This document shows, in pieces, positions 1-7,952 of a stretch of 32,716 nt of DNA (its first letter is position 1; each line of letters begins with the position of its first letter). The stretch is from Planctomycetota bacterium (GTDB taxonomy: Bacteria; Planctomycetota; Phycisphaerae; SM23-33): contig JAPLNA010000118.1 in the NCBI GenBank assembly GCA_026693065.1, positions 1-32,716 on the forward strand, read 5' to 3'. The notes beneath the pieces were generated by a model, which was given only the letters and a program-made list of their open reading frames with translations, did no database searches and was not told where the DNA came from. The translations under genes were made by a program, and so were the position numbers.

Positions 1-156
1 CGATCCCCTGGGGTCATTGGGTAACCACGTCCCATACGTCGTTAAGATCGCGTGGTAGGCGATAATCATGTGATTCTCCCTGTCGACAGAACCATATCTG
101 ACGTCGGGAGAAACTGCAAGAAGGTGACGTTCCGTCACCTGCTAAACAAAGGAGGG
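1..156. other. Left-edge stretch without a gene
   Basis: I see no credible coding region here. The stretch holds a perfect 8-bp hairpin at 122-129/133-140 (AGGTGACG, loop TTC, CGTCACCT) and a 7-bp inverted repeat TTCTCCC/GGGAGAA at 74-80/106-112. Neither is followed by a clear U tract on the plus strand. They may belong to the 3' end of something to the left, but that is not visible. Confidence 0.4.
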
Positions 157-203
157 GAAAACAGAAAGAAAACGGACGCCCGGTGTCTCCACCGCGCGTC
201 CGT
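157..203 (-). terminator. Rho-independent terminator of the Gfo/Idh gene
   Basis: A long hairpin pairs 172-179 (ACGGACGC) with 196-203 (GCGTCCGT), then after one C-C mismatch 181-185 (CGGTG) with 190-194 (CACCG), leaving a 4-nt loop. Read on the minus strand it is followed directly by TTTTCTTTCTGTTTTCC. GC-rich stem plus U tract is the classic intrinsic terminator layout. It lies about 80 nt past the stop codon of the oxidoreductase at 282-1385. Confidence 0.7.
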
Positions 204-238
204 CCTCATGTTTAGCGGCGGTCGGAACGACCGTCTCT

Positions 239-274
239 TTCTGTTTCTTCTTCTGTCTCTTCTTCTGTTTCTTC
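239..274. repeat. Three-copy 12-bp tandem repeat
   Basis: Three consecutive 12-bp units, TTCTGTTTCTTC, TTCTGTCTCTTC and TTCTGTTTCTTC, form a pure polypyrimidine tract on the plus strand (GAAGAAACAGAA on the minus strand). It begins within ten bases of the oxidoreductase stop codon. Slippage-prone, function unknown. Confidence 0.75.
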
Positions 275-281
275 TCTGATC

Positions 282-1385
282 CTACTGGTCCAACTCGCCC
301 GTCTTCAACCCGGTCGGAAGGGGCGCCGGTTGCGCGCACGTGCTTTCCAGGTTAATGTGACGCCCCGTATCCGAGGAGTCATGGAAGGCGTGCATGATGT
401 CGAGAATATGATACGCCAGTTCGCCGCTGCTGCGGTGCTTTCGCCCGGTGCGGAGGGCGTAGGCCATGTCGGCGGCGCCGATGCCGCGGCTGTTGTCGGC
501 GTAGGCGTGGGTGAGGGGCACTTCGGCGGGCGCGCCGCCGGCCTGGAGGGTCACCGGGCCGCCGAACCCGTTGGGGTCAGGCACCCAGATCGTGCCCTTC
601 TCGCCGTAGATCTCGATGCAGGGCAGGCGATGGCCCCACACGTCGAAGCTCGTGATGATCGTGCCGATGGCGCCGTTGGCGAAGTTCATCACGCCCGTCA
701 CGTGCGTGGGGACCTCGACCTTGACCTTCTTGCCGTTCTTCTTGGCGCTGGTAATGGTGCGTTCGGGGAAGCTGATGGCCGTCGCGCCGGCGACCCGCTT
801 GACCGGGCCCAGCAGCGCCACCAGGGCCGTCAGGTAGTACGGGCCCATGTCGAACATCGGCCCGCCGCCCTTTTCGTAGTAGAACTCGGGATCGGGGTGC
901 CAGCTCTCGTGCCCGTGGCAGAGCATGAAGGCGGTGGCCCCGATGGGACGCCCGATCGCGCCGTCGTTGATGAGCTTCAGGCAGGTCTGGATGCCGGCGC
1001 CCATGAACGTGTCGGGCGCGCCGCCGACGAGCACCTTCTTGGCCTTCGCCGCCGCCAGCACCTTCTTGCCGTCCTCGCGGGTAATCGCGAAGGGCTTCTC
1101 GGTGTGGGCGCTCTTGCCCGCGGCGATCGCCGCCAGGTTCACCGGCGCGTGCCCCTGCGGCGTCGTCAGGTTGATGATGATCTCGATGTCCTTGTCCGCC
1201 AGCATCTCCTCGACGCTGCAGACCCTCGCCACGTCGTATTCCTTCGCCCGGGCCTTCGCCCGTTCGACGTCCAGGTCCGCCGCGGCCACGATGTCCAGGA
1301 TCGGGAACGTCCTCTTGGCCTGGAAGTAGATACCGCTGATGTTTCCACAGCCGACAATGCCGGCCTTCACGGGTTTGAGTGCCAT
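282..1385 (-). CDS. Gfo/Idh/MocA family NAD(P)-dependent oxidoreductase
   Basis: Cytosolic sugar/inositol-type dehydrogenase of about 367 aa, a normal length for the family. The N-terminus carries the Rossmann nucleotide-binding loop (AGIVGCGNISGIY, about residues 8-20) and the family signature EKP lies at about 96-98 (HTEKPFA). The remainder fits the C-terminal alpha/beta substrate domain. A GTG three bases upstream would extend it by one residue, but GGAG at 1392-1395 is spaced correctly (6 nt) for the ATG at 1385, so that start is chosen. Substrate cannot be read from sequence; Gfo/Idh paralogues are numerous in planctomycetes and mostly act on sugars or sugar acids. It is monocistronic: a terminator follows at 157-203 and the next gene upstream, PilZ, is 160 bp away. 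Confidence 0.9.
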   Translation of the reverse strand: MALKPVKAGIVGCGNISGIYFQAKRTFPILDIVAAADLDVERAKARAKEYDVARVCSVEEMLADKDIEIIINLTTPQGHAPVNLAAIAAGKSAHTEKPFAITREDGKKVLAAAKAKKVLVGGAPDTFMGAGIQTCLKLINDGAIGRPIGATAFMLCHGHESWHPDPEFYYEKGGGPMFDMGPYYLTALVALLGPVKRVAGATAISFPERTITSAKKNGKKVKVEVPTHVTGVMNFANGAIGTIITSFDVWGHRLPCIEIYGEKGTIWVPDPNGFGGPVTLQAGGAPAEVPLTHAYADNSRGIGAADMAYALRTGRKHRSSGELAYHILDIMHAFHDSSDTGRHINLESTCAQPAPLPTGLKTGELDQ

Positions 1386-1548
1386 CACATACTCCTTCGC
1401 GCCCCATCGGCGCCGTTACAGGCCCCATCGGGGGCCAAAATCGGTTCCGAGAGTCTACGCGGAGGCCCCGCCCCATGCAAGAGCAACAAATCCCTCCCCT
1501 TCGCCCCCGGCACCCGCATCCGGAGAACCCACGCAACCAGGACGACCC

Positions 1549-1878
1549 TCAGCTCGACGTGCCCACGAACCGTACGGCCAGGGCGATGTGCCCGCCCGTC
1601 AGCAACGCCCCGCGGTCCACCCGGACGACGGTGGCGTGAATCACCTGCCCGCTCAGTTCGGCCACGGGCGGCCTGAGCCCCCCGGCGACGCGGAGGCGAA
1701 CGCTCTGCCCCGGGGCCACCGGGGTCGCCGCCGGTACGTACATCAGCATCCCCCCGTGGGAAATGTCCCTGCACAGGGCCGGAAAATCCCGTCGCGTCGG
1801 GCCATGAAAAAACTCCACGCTCTCGGCGAGCGGGTAGCGCGGGTGAACGCGACGTTCGATTCCTGACGTTTGACTCAT
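1549..1878 (-). CDS. Single-domain PilZ (cyclic di-GMP binding) protein
   Basis: A 109-aa protein that is almost only a PilZ domain. Both c-di-GMP binding motifs are present: an RxxxR-type segment near the start (ERRVHPRYPL, about residues 8-17) and the D/NxSxxG motif (DISHGGMLMY, about 34-43). It is expected to bind c-di-GMP in the cytosol and relay the signal by protein contact, since no output domain is attached. The start at 1878 is supported by GGAGG (1886-1890) seven bases upstream; a longer in-frame extension to 2328 would run through the phosphofructokinase gene and is rejected. It is divergently arranged with pfk, about 140 bp between starts. Partner unknown. Confidence 0.85.
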   Translation of the reverse strand: MSQTSGIERRVHPRYPLAESVEFFHGPTRRDFPALCRDISHGGMLMYVPAATPVAPGQSVRLRVAGGLRPPVAELSGQVIHATVVRVDRGALLTGGHIALAVRFVGTSS

Positions 1879-1925
1879 GCCGTGGCCTCCGGCGCGTCGA
1901 TTCTTTCTCGACGCGGCCGCACTAT

Positions 1926-1964
1926 TTGTTATCGGCAGAACGGACGAGTGTATTACCTTATACT
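1926..1964 (+). promoter_or_regulatory. Possible promoter for phosphofructokinase
   Basis: An AT-rich island in GC-rich DNA between the divergent PilZ and pfk starts. TTGTTA at 1926-1931 is 19 bp from TATTAC at 1951-1956; an alternative -10, TATACT, lies at 1959-1964 without a good -35. Weak call based on composition and position. Confidence 0.25.
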
Positions 1965-2017
1965 CATCCCCGGGCCTGATGGAAGGGCCGGGCCTCTTGG
2001 TCAAGGACGAGAACGCC

Positions 2018-3112
2018 ATGGTCGCAGGACTCAAACGCATCGGGATTCTGACGGGCGGGGGCGACTGCCCCGGTCTCAACGCCGTGATCCGCGGCGTGGC
2101 CAAGGCCGCCATGTCCGGCGGGCTCGAGGTCGTCGGAATCGAGGACGGGTATCTCGGGCTTATCGAGAACCGCATGCGGGACCTGACCCGGCTGGACGTC
2201 AGCGGGATTCTCACGCGCGGCGGGACGATCCTGGGCTCGTGCAACAAGGCCAACCCCGCCAAATACTCCCTGCCCGACGGGGCCGGCGGGTGGACCGTCC
2301 GGGACGTCCGCGACCAGGTCGTCCGCAACTACGCCCTGGCCGGGCTGGACGCGGTCGTCGTCATCGGCGGAGACGGCACGATGAGCGGGGCGGCGGAGCT
2401 CGCGGCCCGGGGGCTCAACATCGTCGGCGTGCCCAAGACGATCGACAACGACCTGTGCAGCACGGAGATCACGTTCGGGCACGACACGGCGGTGGCCACC
2501 GCCGCCGACGCCCTCGACAAGGTCCACACGACCGCCAGCAGCCATCACCGCGTCATGGTCGTCGAGCTCATGGGTCGCTACGCCGGCTGGCTGGCCCTGC
2601 ACGCCGGCGTGGCCACCGGCGCCGACGTCATCCTCATCCCCGAAATCCCCTTCCACGTGGACAAGGTCGCCGACTACTGCGTCAAGCGCAGCCGCGGCGG
2701 TCGGGGGTTCACCATCATCTCCGTCGGCGAGGGTGCCGCCCCCGCCGGGCACGACCGCTTCGTCGACCGCGTGATCGACAACTCCCCCGACCCCATCCGC
2801 CTGGGCGGGGTGGGCAAGTTCGTCGCCGAAAACGTCGAGAAACTCACCGGACTCGACAGCCGCGTCAGCGTCCTGGGGCATATCCAACGCGGCGGCACCC
2901 CCACCGCCCACGACCGCCTCCTGGCCACCCGGTTCGCCTATCACGCCTACGAGTTGCTGACGGCCGGACGGTTCGGCCGCCTTGTGGTACAACGCGATGG
3001 CAAGATCGATTCGGTCCCCCTCGACCAGGTCGCCAACAAAGTGCGCACCGTGCCGCTGGACTACCCGCTGATCGCCGCCGCCCGGGCCTTCGGAACCTGC
3101 TTTGGAGAGTAG
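2018..3112 (+). CDS. pfkA: 6-phosphofructokinase (PfkA family, mixed-type active site)
   Basis: Phosphorylates fructose 6-phosphate to fructose 1,6-bisphosphate in glycolysis. The 364-aa protein shows the PFK motifs in order: ILTGGGDCPGLNAVIRG (10-26), the phosphoryl-donor loop IGGDGT (116-121), the catalytic segment PKTIDND (139-145), MGR (185-187) and GHIQRGGTP near the C-terminus. The Gly in GGDG is the residue that favours ATP over pyrophosphate, whereas Lys in PKTIDND is typical of PPi-dependent and group III enzymes; this is therefore a mixed enzyme, ATP use being more likely. The ATG at 2018 was chosen because the conserved core begins seven residues later and AAGGA precedes it; a start at 1877 or 1979 would add unconserved residues. 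The next gene, dacB, begins 9 bp downstream. Confidence 0.92.
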   Translation: MVAGLKRIGILTGGGDCPGLNAVIRGVAKAAMSGGLEVVGIEDGYLGLIENRMRDLTRLDVSGILTRGGTILGSCNKANPAKYSLPDGAGGWTVRDVRDQVVRNYALAGLDAVVVIGGDGTMSGAAELAARGLNIVGVPKTIDNDLCSTEITFGHDTAVATAADALDKVHTTASSHHRVMVVELMGRYAGWLALHAGVATGADVILIPEIPFHVDKVADYCVKRSRGGRGFTIISVGEGAAPAGHDRFVDRVIDNSPDPIRLGGVGKFVAENVEKLTGLDSRVSVLGHIQRGGTPTAHDRLLATRFAYHAYELLTAGRFGRLVVQRDGKIDSVPLDQVANKVRTVPLDYPLIAAARAFGTCFGE

Positions 3113-3121
3113 ACAGGACTC

Positions 3122-4537
3122 ATGAATCACGTACGCTTGCCCCTTGTCGTGTTGGCTTCGCTGCTGTCTATCACCCCCCCGGCCCCGGCGGGCGGTCCCG
3201 GCGCGAGCATCAACGCCCTGGTGGCCGACCACGCCGCCAAGAATCCCAAGGCCGTCGTCGGGCTCAGCGTCGTGGACCTCCGGGATGGGACCAAGCTGGC
3301 CTCCCTCAACGAGACAAGGCTCTGCACGCCGGCCAGCAATCTGAAGGTCTTCACCAGCATCTTCGCCCTGACGACCCTGGGCGGCGAGGCGAAATTCACC
3401 ACGACGGCCTGGCTGGAAGGCGACGCCCTGTACGTCACGGGGCAGTTCGACCCGACCCTGGGCGACCCGAACCTGGCCGACGCCGCCCAAATCAGCGTCT
3501 ACGCCGAGCTGGACCGCTGGGCGCAGGCCCTCAAGACCGCCACCGACGGCAAGGGCGTCCGCCGCCTGCTGCTGGCCTGCGGCACGCCCGGGACGGGCTA
3601 CCGCCACGAGGACTGGTCCCCCGCCCAGTACGACTCGTGGTATGAAGCCCCGGTGGCCGCCCTGAACTTCCAGAACAACTGCATCGACGTCTCCTTCCAG
3701 GTCGTCAGCGGCGTCCGCCAGACCGTCGTCTCGCCGACGGGTCAGTTCTTCCACGTCAACGACCAGACCCGCGCGGGCGGCAAGACCGCCTGGCAACTGA
3801 AGCTCTCCGACAACGACGCGACCTGGACCCTCACCGGCACGGTCTCCCGCTCCAGCACCGAGCCCCGCCACGTGCCCGTCAACGACCCGGCCCTGTTCCT
3901 GGGGCGCGTGCTCGCCGACCGCATCGTCCGCGCCGGCATGCCCGCGCCGGCGAGCCTGGCCGTCGTGTCCCCCACCGACAAGCCCGCCTCCGCCAAGGCC
4001 ATCGCCTCCACCGTAACTCCCCTGGCGACCGTCATGGCGCGAGCGAACAAACGCAGCCTCAACATGGCCGCCGAGTGCATGCTCCTCCGCACCGGCGACG
4101 GAACCTGGGCCGGTAGCGTCCGCACGATGGAATCCGTCCTGACCTCCACCTACCACCTGCCCGCCGGCAGCATGGACCTCCGCGACGGGTCGGGCCTGTC
4201 CAAGCACAACCGCGTAACCCCGGCGGCGATGACGACCCTCCTGGCCGGCGTGCTCGAACGCAAGGACGCCAAGATCTTCGTCGAGTCGCTCCCCCGTGCC
4301 GGCGTCGACGGAACGCTGCAGTCCCGCTTCAAAGGCAAGGACAAGGCCGTCCTCGGCCGCATCGTCGCCAAGACCGGATTCATCAACAATGTCCACGGCC
4401 TGAGCGGCTACGTCGCCGATAAGGACGGGCGGCTCTGCGTGGCCTTCTCCATCCTCTCCAACGGCCCGGACAGCGGCGCCCGCGATCTTCTGGAGGGGGT
4501 CACCACCGCGTTGGTCAAGTGGCTCGACGCGAAGTGA
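3122..4537 (+). CDS. dacB: D-alanyl-D-alanine carboxypeptidase/endopeptidase, PBP4 (S13) family
   Basis: Exported peptidoglycan hydrolase that trims D-Ala from stem peptides or cuts cross-links. 471 aa, close to the usual PBP4 length. A short Sec signal peptide (hydrophobic about 7-18, Ala-rich cleavage region near 23) is followed by the penicillin-binding motifs: SxxK as SNLK (72-75) with the nucleophile Ser72, DGSGLSKHN (355-363, the SxN region) and KTG (417-419). Presence of this enzyme agrees with the view that planctomycetes build peptidoglycan. It starts 9 bp after pfk on the same strand, so co-transcription is likely although the functions are unrelated; the Shine-Dalgarno match is weak. 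A hairpin follows immediately after the stop. Confidence 0.93.
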   Translation: MNHVRLPLVVLASLLSITPPAPAGGPGASINALVADHAAKNPKAVVGLSVVDLRDGTKLASLNETRLCTPASNLKVFTSIFALTTLGGEAKFTTTAWLEGDALYVTGQFDPTLGDPNLADAAQISVYAELDRWAQALKTATDGKGVRRLLLACGTPGTGYRHEDWSPAQYDSWYEAPVAALNFQNNCIDVSFQVVSGVRQTVVSPTGQFFHVNDQTRAGGKTAWQLKLSDNDATWTLTGTVSRSSTEPRHVPVNDPALFLGRVLADRIVRAGMPAPASLAVVSPTDKPASAKAIASTVTPLATVMARANKRSLNMAAECMLLRTGDGTWAGSVRTMESVLTSTYHLPAGSMDLRDGSGLSKHNRVTPAAMTTLLAGVLERKDAKIFVESLPRAGVDGTLQSRFKGKDKAVLGRIVAKTGFINNVHGLSGYVADKDGRLCVAFSILSNGPDSGARDLLEGVTTALVKWLDAK

Positions 4538-4572
4538 CGGCAAACCCGAAATCCGAAACTCGAATTTGCCGT
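4537..4572. terminator. Inverted repeat between convergent dacB and MBL genes
   Basis: Perfect 8-bp arms ACGGCAAA (4537-4544) and TTTGCCGT (4565-4572) flank a 20-nt loop. The structure occupies the whole gap between two convergent stop codons and could serve both strands. It lacks a long U tract and the loop is large, so termination is only plausible. The loop is made of a 7-bp repeat, listed separately. Confidence 0.4.
4542..4564. repeat. Short heptameric repeat array (AAAYYCG)x3
   Basis: Three period-7 units, AAACCCG, AAATCCG and AAACTCG, plus a partial fourth unit, lie in the loop of the inverted repeat between dacB and the MBL gene. The same period with different unit sequences recurs at 7223-7278, 19861-19925 and 24463-24483. 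Confidence 0.6.
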
Positions 4573-4573
4573 C

Positions 4574-5254
4574 CTACGCGACGGCCCGGGGGGCGACCAT
4601 GACGTTGTCGTGCCCGCAGACGATCAGGTCGGCCACCTCGAGCATGTCCTGCAGACTGGCCATCGCCGCCTCGGGGTCGACGCCGCCTTCCCAGACCTGA
4701 CCCCGCTCGACGTGGTCGATCGTCAGGGCGGCGTCGCCGGCGATCAGAATCGTCCGCGTCGGGGGCGTCAGCAGCAGCCCGGCCGATCCGACCGACGGGC
4801 CTTCCAGCGGATACAGGCCCACCAGTTCGTCGAACTTCTCCGGGGCCCCCAGGAATCGCCCGATCAACTTTCGCTCGGCCTCCAGGGCCGTCGCGTCGTC
4901 GCCGGCCAGCCGCCCCGCCGATTCGGCCAGCCCTTCCAGGTGCTGGGCGTAGCTCTCCAGTTCCCTCTCGCTGCACCACCACTTGGCGTGGGGCATGGCC
5001 TCCAGCCCGCGGCGATGGGCCGGGCGAAGCGTCGTGCAGAACACGTCCGTCACATCCGCCAGCGACCCGCCCGTCCGCTCGTTGTACCGGGCGCCCAGGA
5101 TCTGCCCCGGCAGGCCCGGGTCCACCAGGATCCGCCTCTTGCCCGCCATCACCAGCGTCGTCGTCGCGTGCGCCGTCCGCACCGCCGCCCCCTCCCCCCA
5201 CAACCGGTTCCGCGACAACGTCCCGAGGCTGATCACTCTGAAGTCGACGCTCAT
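4574..5254 (-). CDS. MBL-fold-like protein with degenerate metal site
   Basis: 226 aa that follow the layout of metallo-beta-lactamase-fold hydrolases: beta strands leading to ILVDPGLPG (42-50), a segment where HxHxDH should stand (TTLRPAHRRGLE, about 74-85), a late Asp (ILIAGDAALT) and a C-terminal His (VCGHDN). Only the last His of the first motif remains, so the usual two-metal centre is probably broken and hydrolase activity is doubtful. The ATG at 5254 overlaps the miaA stop (ATGA) and has AAGGA six to seven bases upstream, so translation is coupled to miaA; the longer frame to 5344 lies inside miaA and is rejected. Substrate unknown. A non-catalytic or differently liganded member of the fold is my reading. 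Confidence 0.75.
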   Translation of the reverse strand: MSVDFRVISLGTLSRNRLWGEGAAVRTAHATTTLVMAGKRRILVDPGLPGQILGARYNERTGGSLADVTDVFCTTLRPAHRRGLEAMPHAKWWCSERELESYAQHLEGLAESAGRLAGDDATALEAERKLIGRFLGAPEKFDELVGLYPLEGPSVGSAGLLLTPPTRTILIAGDAALTIDHVERGQVWEGGVDPEAAMASLQDMLEVADLIVCGHDNVMVAPRAVA

Positions 5255-6195
5255 CTGGTTTCCTTTCGCAACAAGGCCCCCATCTGTTCGAGTATTCTCC
5301 CGGCCGTCTCGGCGGCCGGGTCGTCGGCGCCCAGATCGAACCACGTCGTCCCCTCGAACCGCCGGTGCCAGGTTCGCTGCTTCTTGGCCAGTTGACGGGT
5401 GTTGATCTTGATCCGCTCGAAGGCCTCCTCCAGCGAGCAGAGCCCCTGGAGGTGGTCGATCATCTCGGCGTAGCCGACGGCCTGGGCGGCCTGGAGCGAC
5501 AGCCCCGCCGGCTCGGCCAGCAGGGCCGAAACCTCATCGCGAAGCCCCAGGTCCATCATTCGCTTCGCCCGCAGGTTGATCCGCCTTGCCTGGTCGGCCC
5601 GGTCCCGCCGCAGGCCGATCATCACGCACTCGTACCGCCTCGCCCCCGAGTCCCACTGCCGCTGCAACTGGCTGATCGGCGTGCCGGTGGCCTGGAAGAC
5701 CTCGAGGGCGCGGACGATCCGCCGCTCGTCGTTGGGGTGGATTCGCTCGGCCGCCGCCGGGTCGGCCTCCGCCAGTTCCGCGTGCAGCGCCGCCGGGCCC
5801 TCACGCCTGGCCCGTTCCGTCAGCCGCTCGCGGACGCCCGCGTCGGCCGAGGGGCCCTCGAAAAGCCCTTCCGTCAGGGCCTTGATATACAGGCTCGTCC
5901 CCCCCGCCGCCACCGGCACGCCGCCCGCAGCGGAGATCCCCTCGATCGCCCGGTCGGCCTCGGCCACGAACTGCGCCACCGAAAAGCTCTCGCTGGGCTC
6001 GACCAGGTCCACACAGTGATGCGGCAGGCTCGATCGGTCGGCCGGGGAGGGCTTGGCCGTCCCGATGTCCATCCGACGGTAGATCTTCATCGAGTCGACG
6101 CTGACGATCTGCCCCCCGATCCGCCGCGCGAATTCCCGCGCCACCGCGCCCTTGCCGCAGCCGGTGCAACCCAGGATGAATACCACCTTCCTCAT
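5251..6195 (-). CDS. miaA: tRNA dimethylallyltransferase
   Basis: Transfers the dimethylallyl group of DMAPP to A37 of tRNAs that read UNN codons (i6A37 synthesis). 314 aa, standard length. The N-terminal P-loop GCTGCGKG (9-16) is followed by the substrate-binding segment DSMKIYRRMDIGTAKP (about 34-49), GGTSLYIKAL and HPNDERRIVRALEV. Most MiaA proteins have Gln where this one has Lys in DSM(Q/K)xY. The start at 6195 places the P-loop at the normal distance; the preceding GGGA is a weak ribosome site. It lies between the GT2 gene (50 bp upstream) and the MBL gene (4-bp overlap), all leftward, so it is probably the middle gene of an operon. Confidence 0.95.
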   Translation of the reverse strand: MRKVVFILGCTGCGKGAVAREFARRIGGQIVSVDSMKIYRRMDIGTAKPSPADRSSLPHHCVDLVEPSESFSVAQFVAEADRAIEGISAAGGVPVAAGGTSLYIKALTEGLFEGPSADAGVRERLTERARREGPAALHAELAEADPAAAERIHPNDERRIVRALEVFQATGTPISQLQRQWDSGARRYECVMIGLRRDRADQARRINLRAKRMMDLGLRDEVSALLAEPAGLSLQAAQAVGYAEMIDHLQGLCSLEEAFERIKINTRQLAKKQRTWHRRFEGTTWFDLGADDPAAETAGRILEQMGALLRKETR

Positions 6196-6245
6196 TCGCG
6201 TTCCCGAACGCCGGCGTGTTGGCGTGTTGACTGGAATCCCCGCCC

Positions 6246-7199
6246 TCAGCGTTCGTCGATGGCGTCCTGGCGGCTTCGCCCGCGGCAGAGCACGTTGTGG
6301 AGTTCCTTGAACCGCCAGTTCACCGCGTGCAGGATCACGCCCAGGAACACGCACCCGCCGGCCAGGATCATCAGTCCGGTGGCCAGGATCGCCAGCGGCA
6401 CGTGGGTAACGACGCCGCCGGGGTTGGCGAAGTAGTCGTGGACGGCCGGCGCTCCGGCCAGCATGCTCAGGGCGGCCAGCACGATCGCCACCAGCCCGAA
6501 GAACGTCAGGGGCTTGAACGCCCGGGCCAGGTTGAAGAGCTTCCACAGCACGCGGGCGCCATCCCGGAACGTGCGGAGCTTGCTGGCGCTGCCGGCGGGG
6601 CGGGCGCCGTAGGGTACGGGGATTTCCACGATCAGCAACTGATAGTACAACGCCTGGATCGTCATCTCCGTCTCGACCTCGAACCCCGCCGACACCACCG
6701 GCACGCGGGCGATCACCTTCCGATTGAACGCCCGGTAGCCCGACATGATGTCCGTCAACTTGCACCCGAAGATCACGTTCACCAGCCCCCGCACCAGCCG
6801 GTTGCCCAGCACGTGCAGCGGGCGGTAGGCCTTGCCCTCATCGGCGGCCACCCGCAGCCCAACGGTCATGTCGGCCTGCCCGGCCAGCACCGGCGCGACC
6901 AGCTCGTGGACCTTGTCAGCCGGGTAGGTGTCGTCGCCGTCGACCATCACGTAGCAGTCGGCGTCGATCCGTTCGAACATGCCCTCGATCACGAACCCCT
7001 TGCCCTGCCTGGGCTCGAAAAGCACGGTGGCGCCATGCTCGCGGGCGATCACGGCCGTGCGGTCGGTGCAGCGGTTGTCGAAGACGTAGATCACCGCCTC
7101 GGGCAACTGCCGGCGGAAGTCGTCCACCACCTTCCCAACGGCGGCCTCCTCGTTGTAGCACGGGATCAGCACGGCGATTCGCGGAGTCGTGTTAGCCAT
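6246..7199 (-). CDS. GT2 family glycosyltransferase with C-terminal membrane segments
   Basis: A 317-aa membrane-bound glycosyltransferase of the dolichol-phosphate-mannose-synthase/undecaprenyl-phosphate-sugar-transferase type. PCYNE (13-17) and the nucleotide-sugar/metal motif DGDDTYP (87-93) mark the GT-A catalytic domain; SGYRAFNRK is the conserved acceptor-side segment. Two hydrophobic helices near the C-terminus (about 225-250 and 270-295) anchor it in the inner membrane. The likely product is a lipid-linked sugar for envelope glycan assembly; donor and acceptor cannot be assigned. AGGA eight bases before the ATG supports the start. First gene of the leftward GT2-miaA-MBL set. Its upstream region is shared with a divergent nucleotidyltransferase gene. 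Confidence 0.88.
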   Translation of the reverse strand: MANTTPRIAVLIPCYNEEAAVGKVVDDFRRQLPEAVIYVFDNRCTDRTAVIAREHGATVLFEPRQGKGFVIEGMFERIDADCYVMVDGDDTYPADKVHELVAPVLAGQADMTVGLRVAADEGKAYRPLHVLGNRLVRGLVNVIFGCKLTDIMSGYRAFNRKVIARVPVVSAGFEVETEMTIQALYYQLLIVEIPVPYGARPAGSASKLRTFRDGARVLWKLFNLARAFKPLTFFGLVAIVLAALSMLAGAPAVHDYFANPGGVVTHVPLAILATGLMILAGGCVFLGVILHAVNWRFKELHNVLCRGRSRQDAIDER

Positions 7200-7222
7200 G
7201 CGGATATCCTACCGGGGGGCAC

Positions 7223-7278
7223 GGGGACCGGGCAACCGGGAACTGGGAACGTGGAACGAGGAACGAGGAACCGGGGGA
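7223..7278. repeat. Heptameric repeat array (NNGGAAC), about 8 units
   Basis: Eight in-phase 7-bp units run GGGGACC, GGGCAAC, CGGGAAC, TGGGAAC, GTGGAAC, GAGGAAC, GAGGAAC, CGGGGGA. The array lies 24 bp upstream of the GT2 start codon and just before the divergent promoter region at 7299-7327. No coding sense is apparent. Confidence 0.8.
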
Positions 7279-7298
7279 TTCCGGCGGGGGTATTCTTC

Positions 7299-7327
7299 TT
7301 GCCCCGACCGCCCGATATGTATATTAT
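7299..7327 (+). promoter_or_regulatory. Sigma70-type promoter for the DUF6036/winged-helix pair
   Basis: TTGCCC (7299-7304) and TATTAT (7322-7327) are separated by 17 bp, placing the transcript start near 7334, about 35 nt before the ATG at 7371. The region around the -10 contains two related blocks, TATGTATA (7317-7324) and TATGCGTATA (7331-7340), that could be operator half-sites. The same TTGCCC -35 appears at 9414 and 21183. Confidence 0.55.
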
Positions 7328-7370
7328 TAGTATGCGTATAGAACCCGCTCCTTAGGAACCGAGAATCGAC

Positions 7371-7952
7371 ATGAGTCCCGAACCCTACGGCAAGAAGGCC
7401 CTTCTGGCCGCCCTCCGCCTTACCGGCAAGAAGCTGGACTGGCCCGGGCCGGTGGAAATCGTCATCGCCGGCGGCGCCGCCGGCATGTTCCTGGGAATCT
7501 GGGCGGCGGACCGCGTCACGGAAGATTGCGACATCGTGAACATCAACCCGCCCACTCAGCCCCGCCGCGCCCTGCTGCAGGCGGGACGGGAGGCCGCCGA
7601 GGAACTCGACCTCGACCCCGACTGGCTCAACGATGACTTCATGACCTTCGGCACGCTGGATACGCTGCCCGACGGGTGGCAAACCCGGTGCGTGAACGTC
7701 GGCACATTCGGCAAGCTCAAGGTAACGTCGTTGGGCCGGCAGGATCTTCTGGCCATGAAGCTCCACGCCGGCCGGGAGCAGGATATCCTGGATATCCGTG
7801 CCCAACTCGAGTCGTTAACCCGAGATGATATCGCGTTCATGCGGGCCTACCTGGATTCGCTCAAGGGCCCATGGCGCAAACACATCAAGCCCGCCCAGCT
7901 CGCCCGAGCGTTTGCGCTGCTGGCGGAGATCGAGAAGGAGGTCTCGCCATGA
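7371..7952 (+). CDS. DUF6036-like nucleotidyltransferase (candidate toxin-like component)
   Basis: 193 aa. The core resembles the minimal nucleotidyltransferase fold of the MNT/AbiEii class: EIVIAGGAAGMFLG (about 29-42) provides the GG glycine pair and VTEDCDIV (49-56) the DxD metal-binding acidic pair (D52, D54), followed by a helical half. Such proteins transfer nucleotides to tRNA or protein, and several are toxins; which applies here is not visible. Its stop overlaps the next start by ATGA, so the two proteins are made together, probably in fixed ratio. GAG seven bases before the ATG gives a modest ribosome site. Assignment to DUF6036 is from memory of the family and should be profile-checked. 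Confidence 0.7.
   Translation: MSPEPYGKKALLAALRLTGKKLDWPGPVEIVIAGGAAGMFLGIWAADRVTEDCDIVNINPPTQPRRALLQAGREAAEELDLDPDWLNDDFMTFGTLDTLPDGWQTRCVNVGTFGKLKVTSLGRQDLLAMKLHAGREQDILDIRAQLESLTRDDIAFMRAYLDSLKGPWRKHIKPAQLARAFALLAEIEKEVSP

Noticed and set aside
52-279. 75-codon plus-strand frame ending in FLFLLLSLLLFLL
   Set aside because: The hydrophobic end is the translation of the 12-bp polypyrimidine repeat and the terminator hairpin lies inside it.
330-1676. 448-codon plus-strand frame
   Set aside because: Antisense to the Gfo/Idh gene, with composition expected of a shadow frame.
1964-4543. 859-codon open frame on the minus strand
   Set aside because: It lies antisense to pfk and dacB, both strongly supported, and its translation is low-complexity Gly/Ala/Asp-rich, typical of GC-rich shadows.
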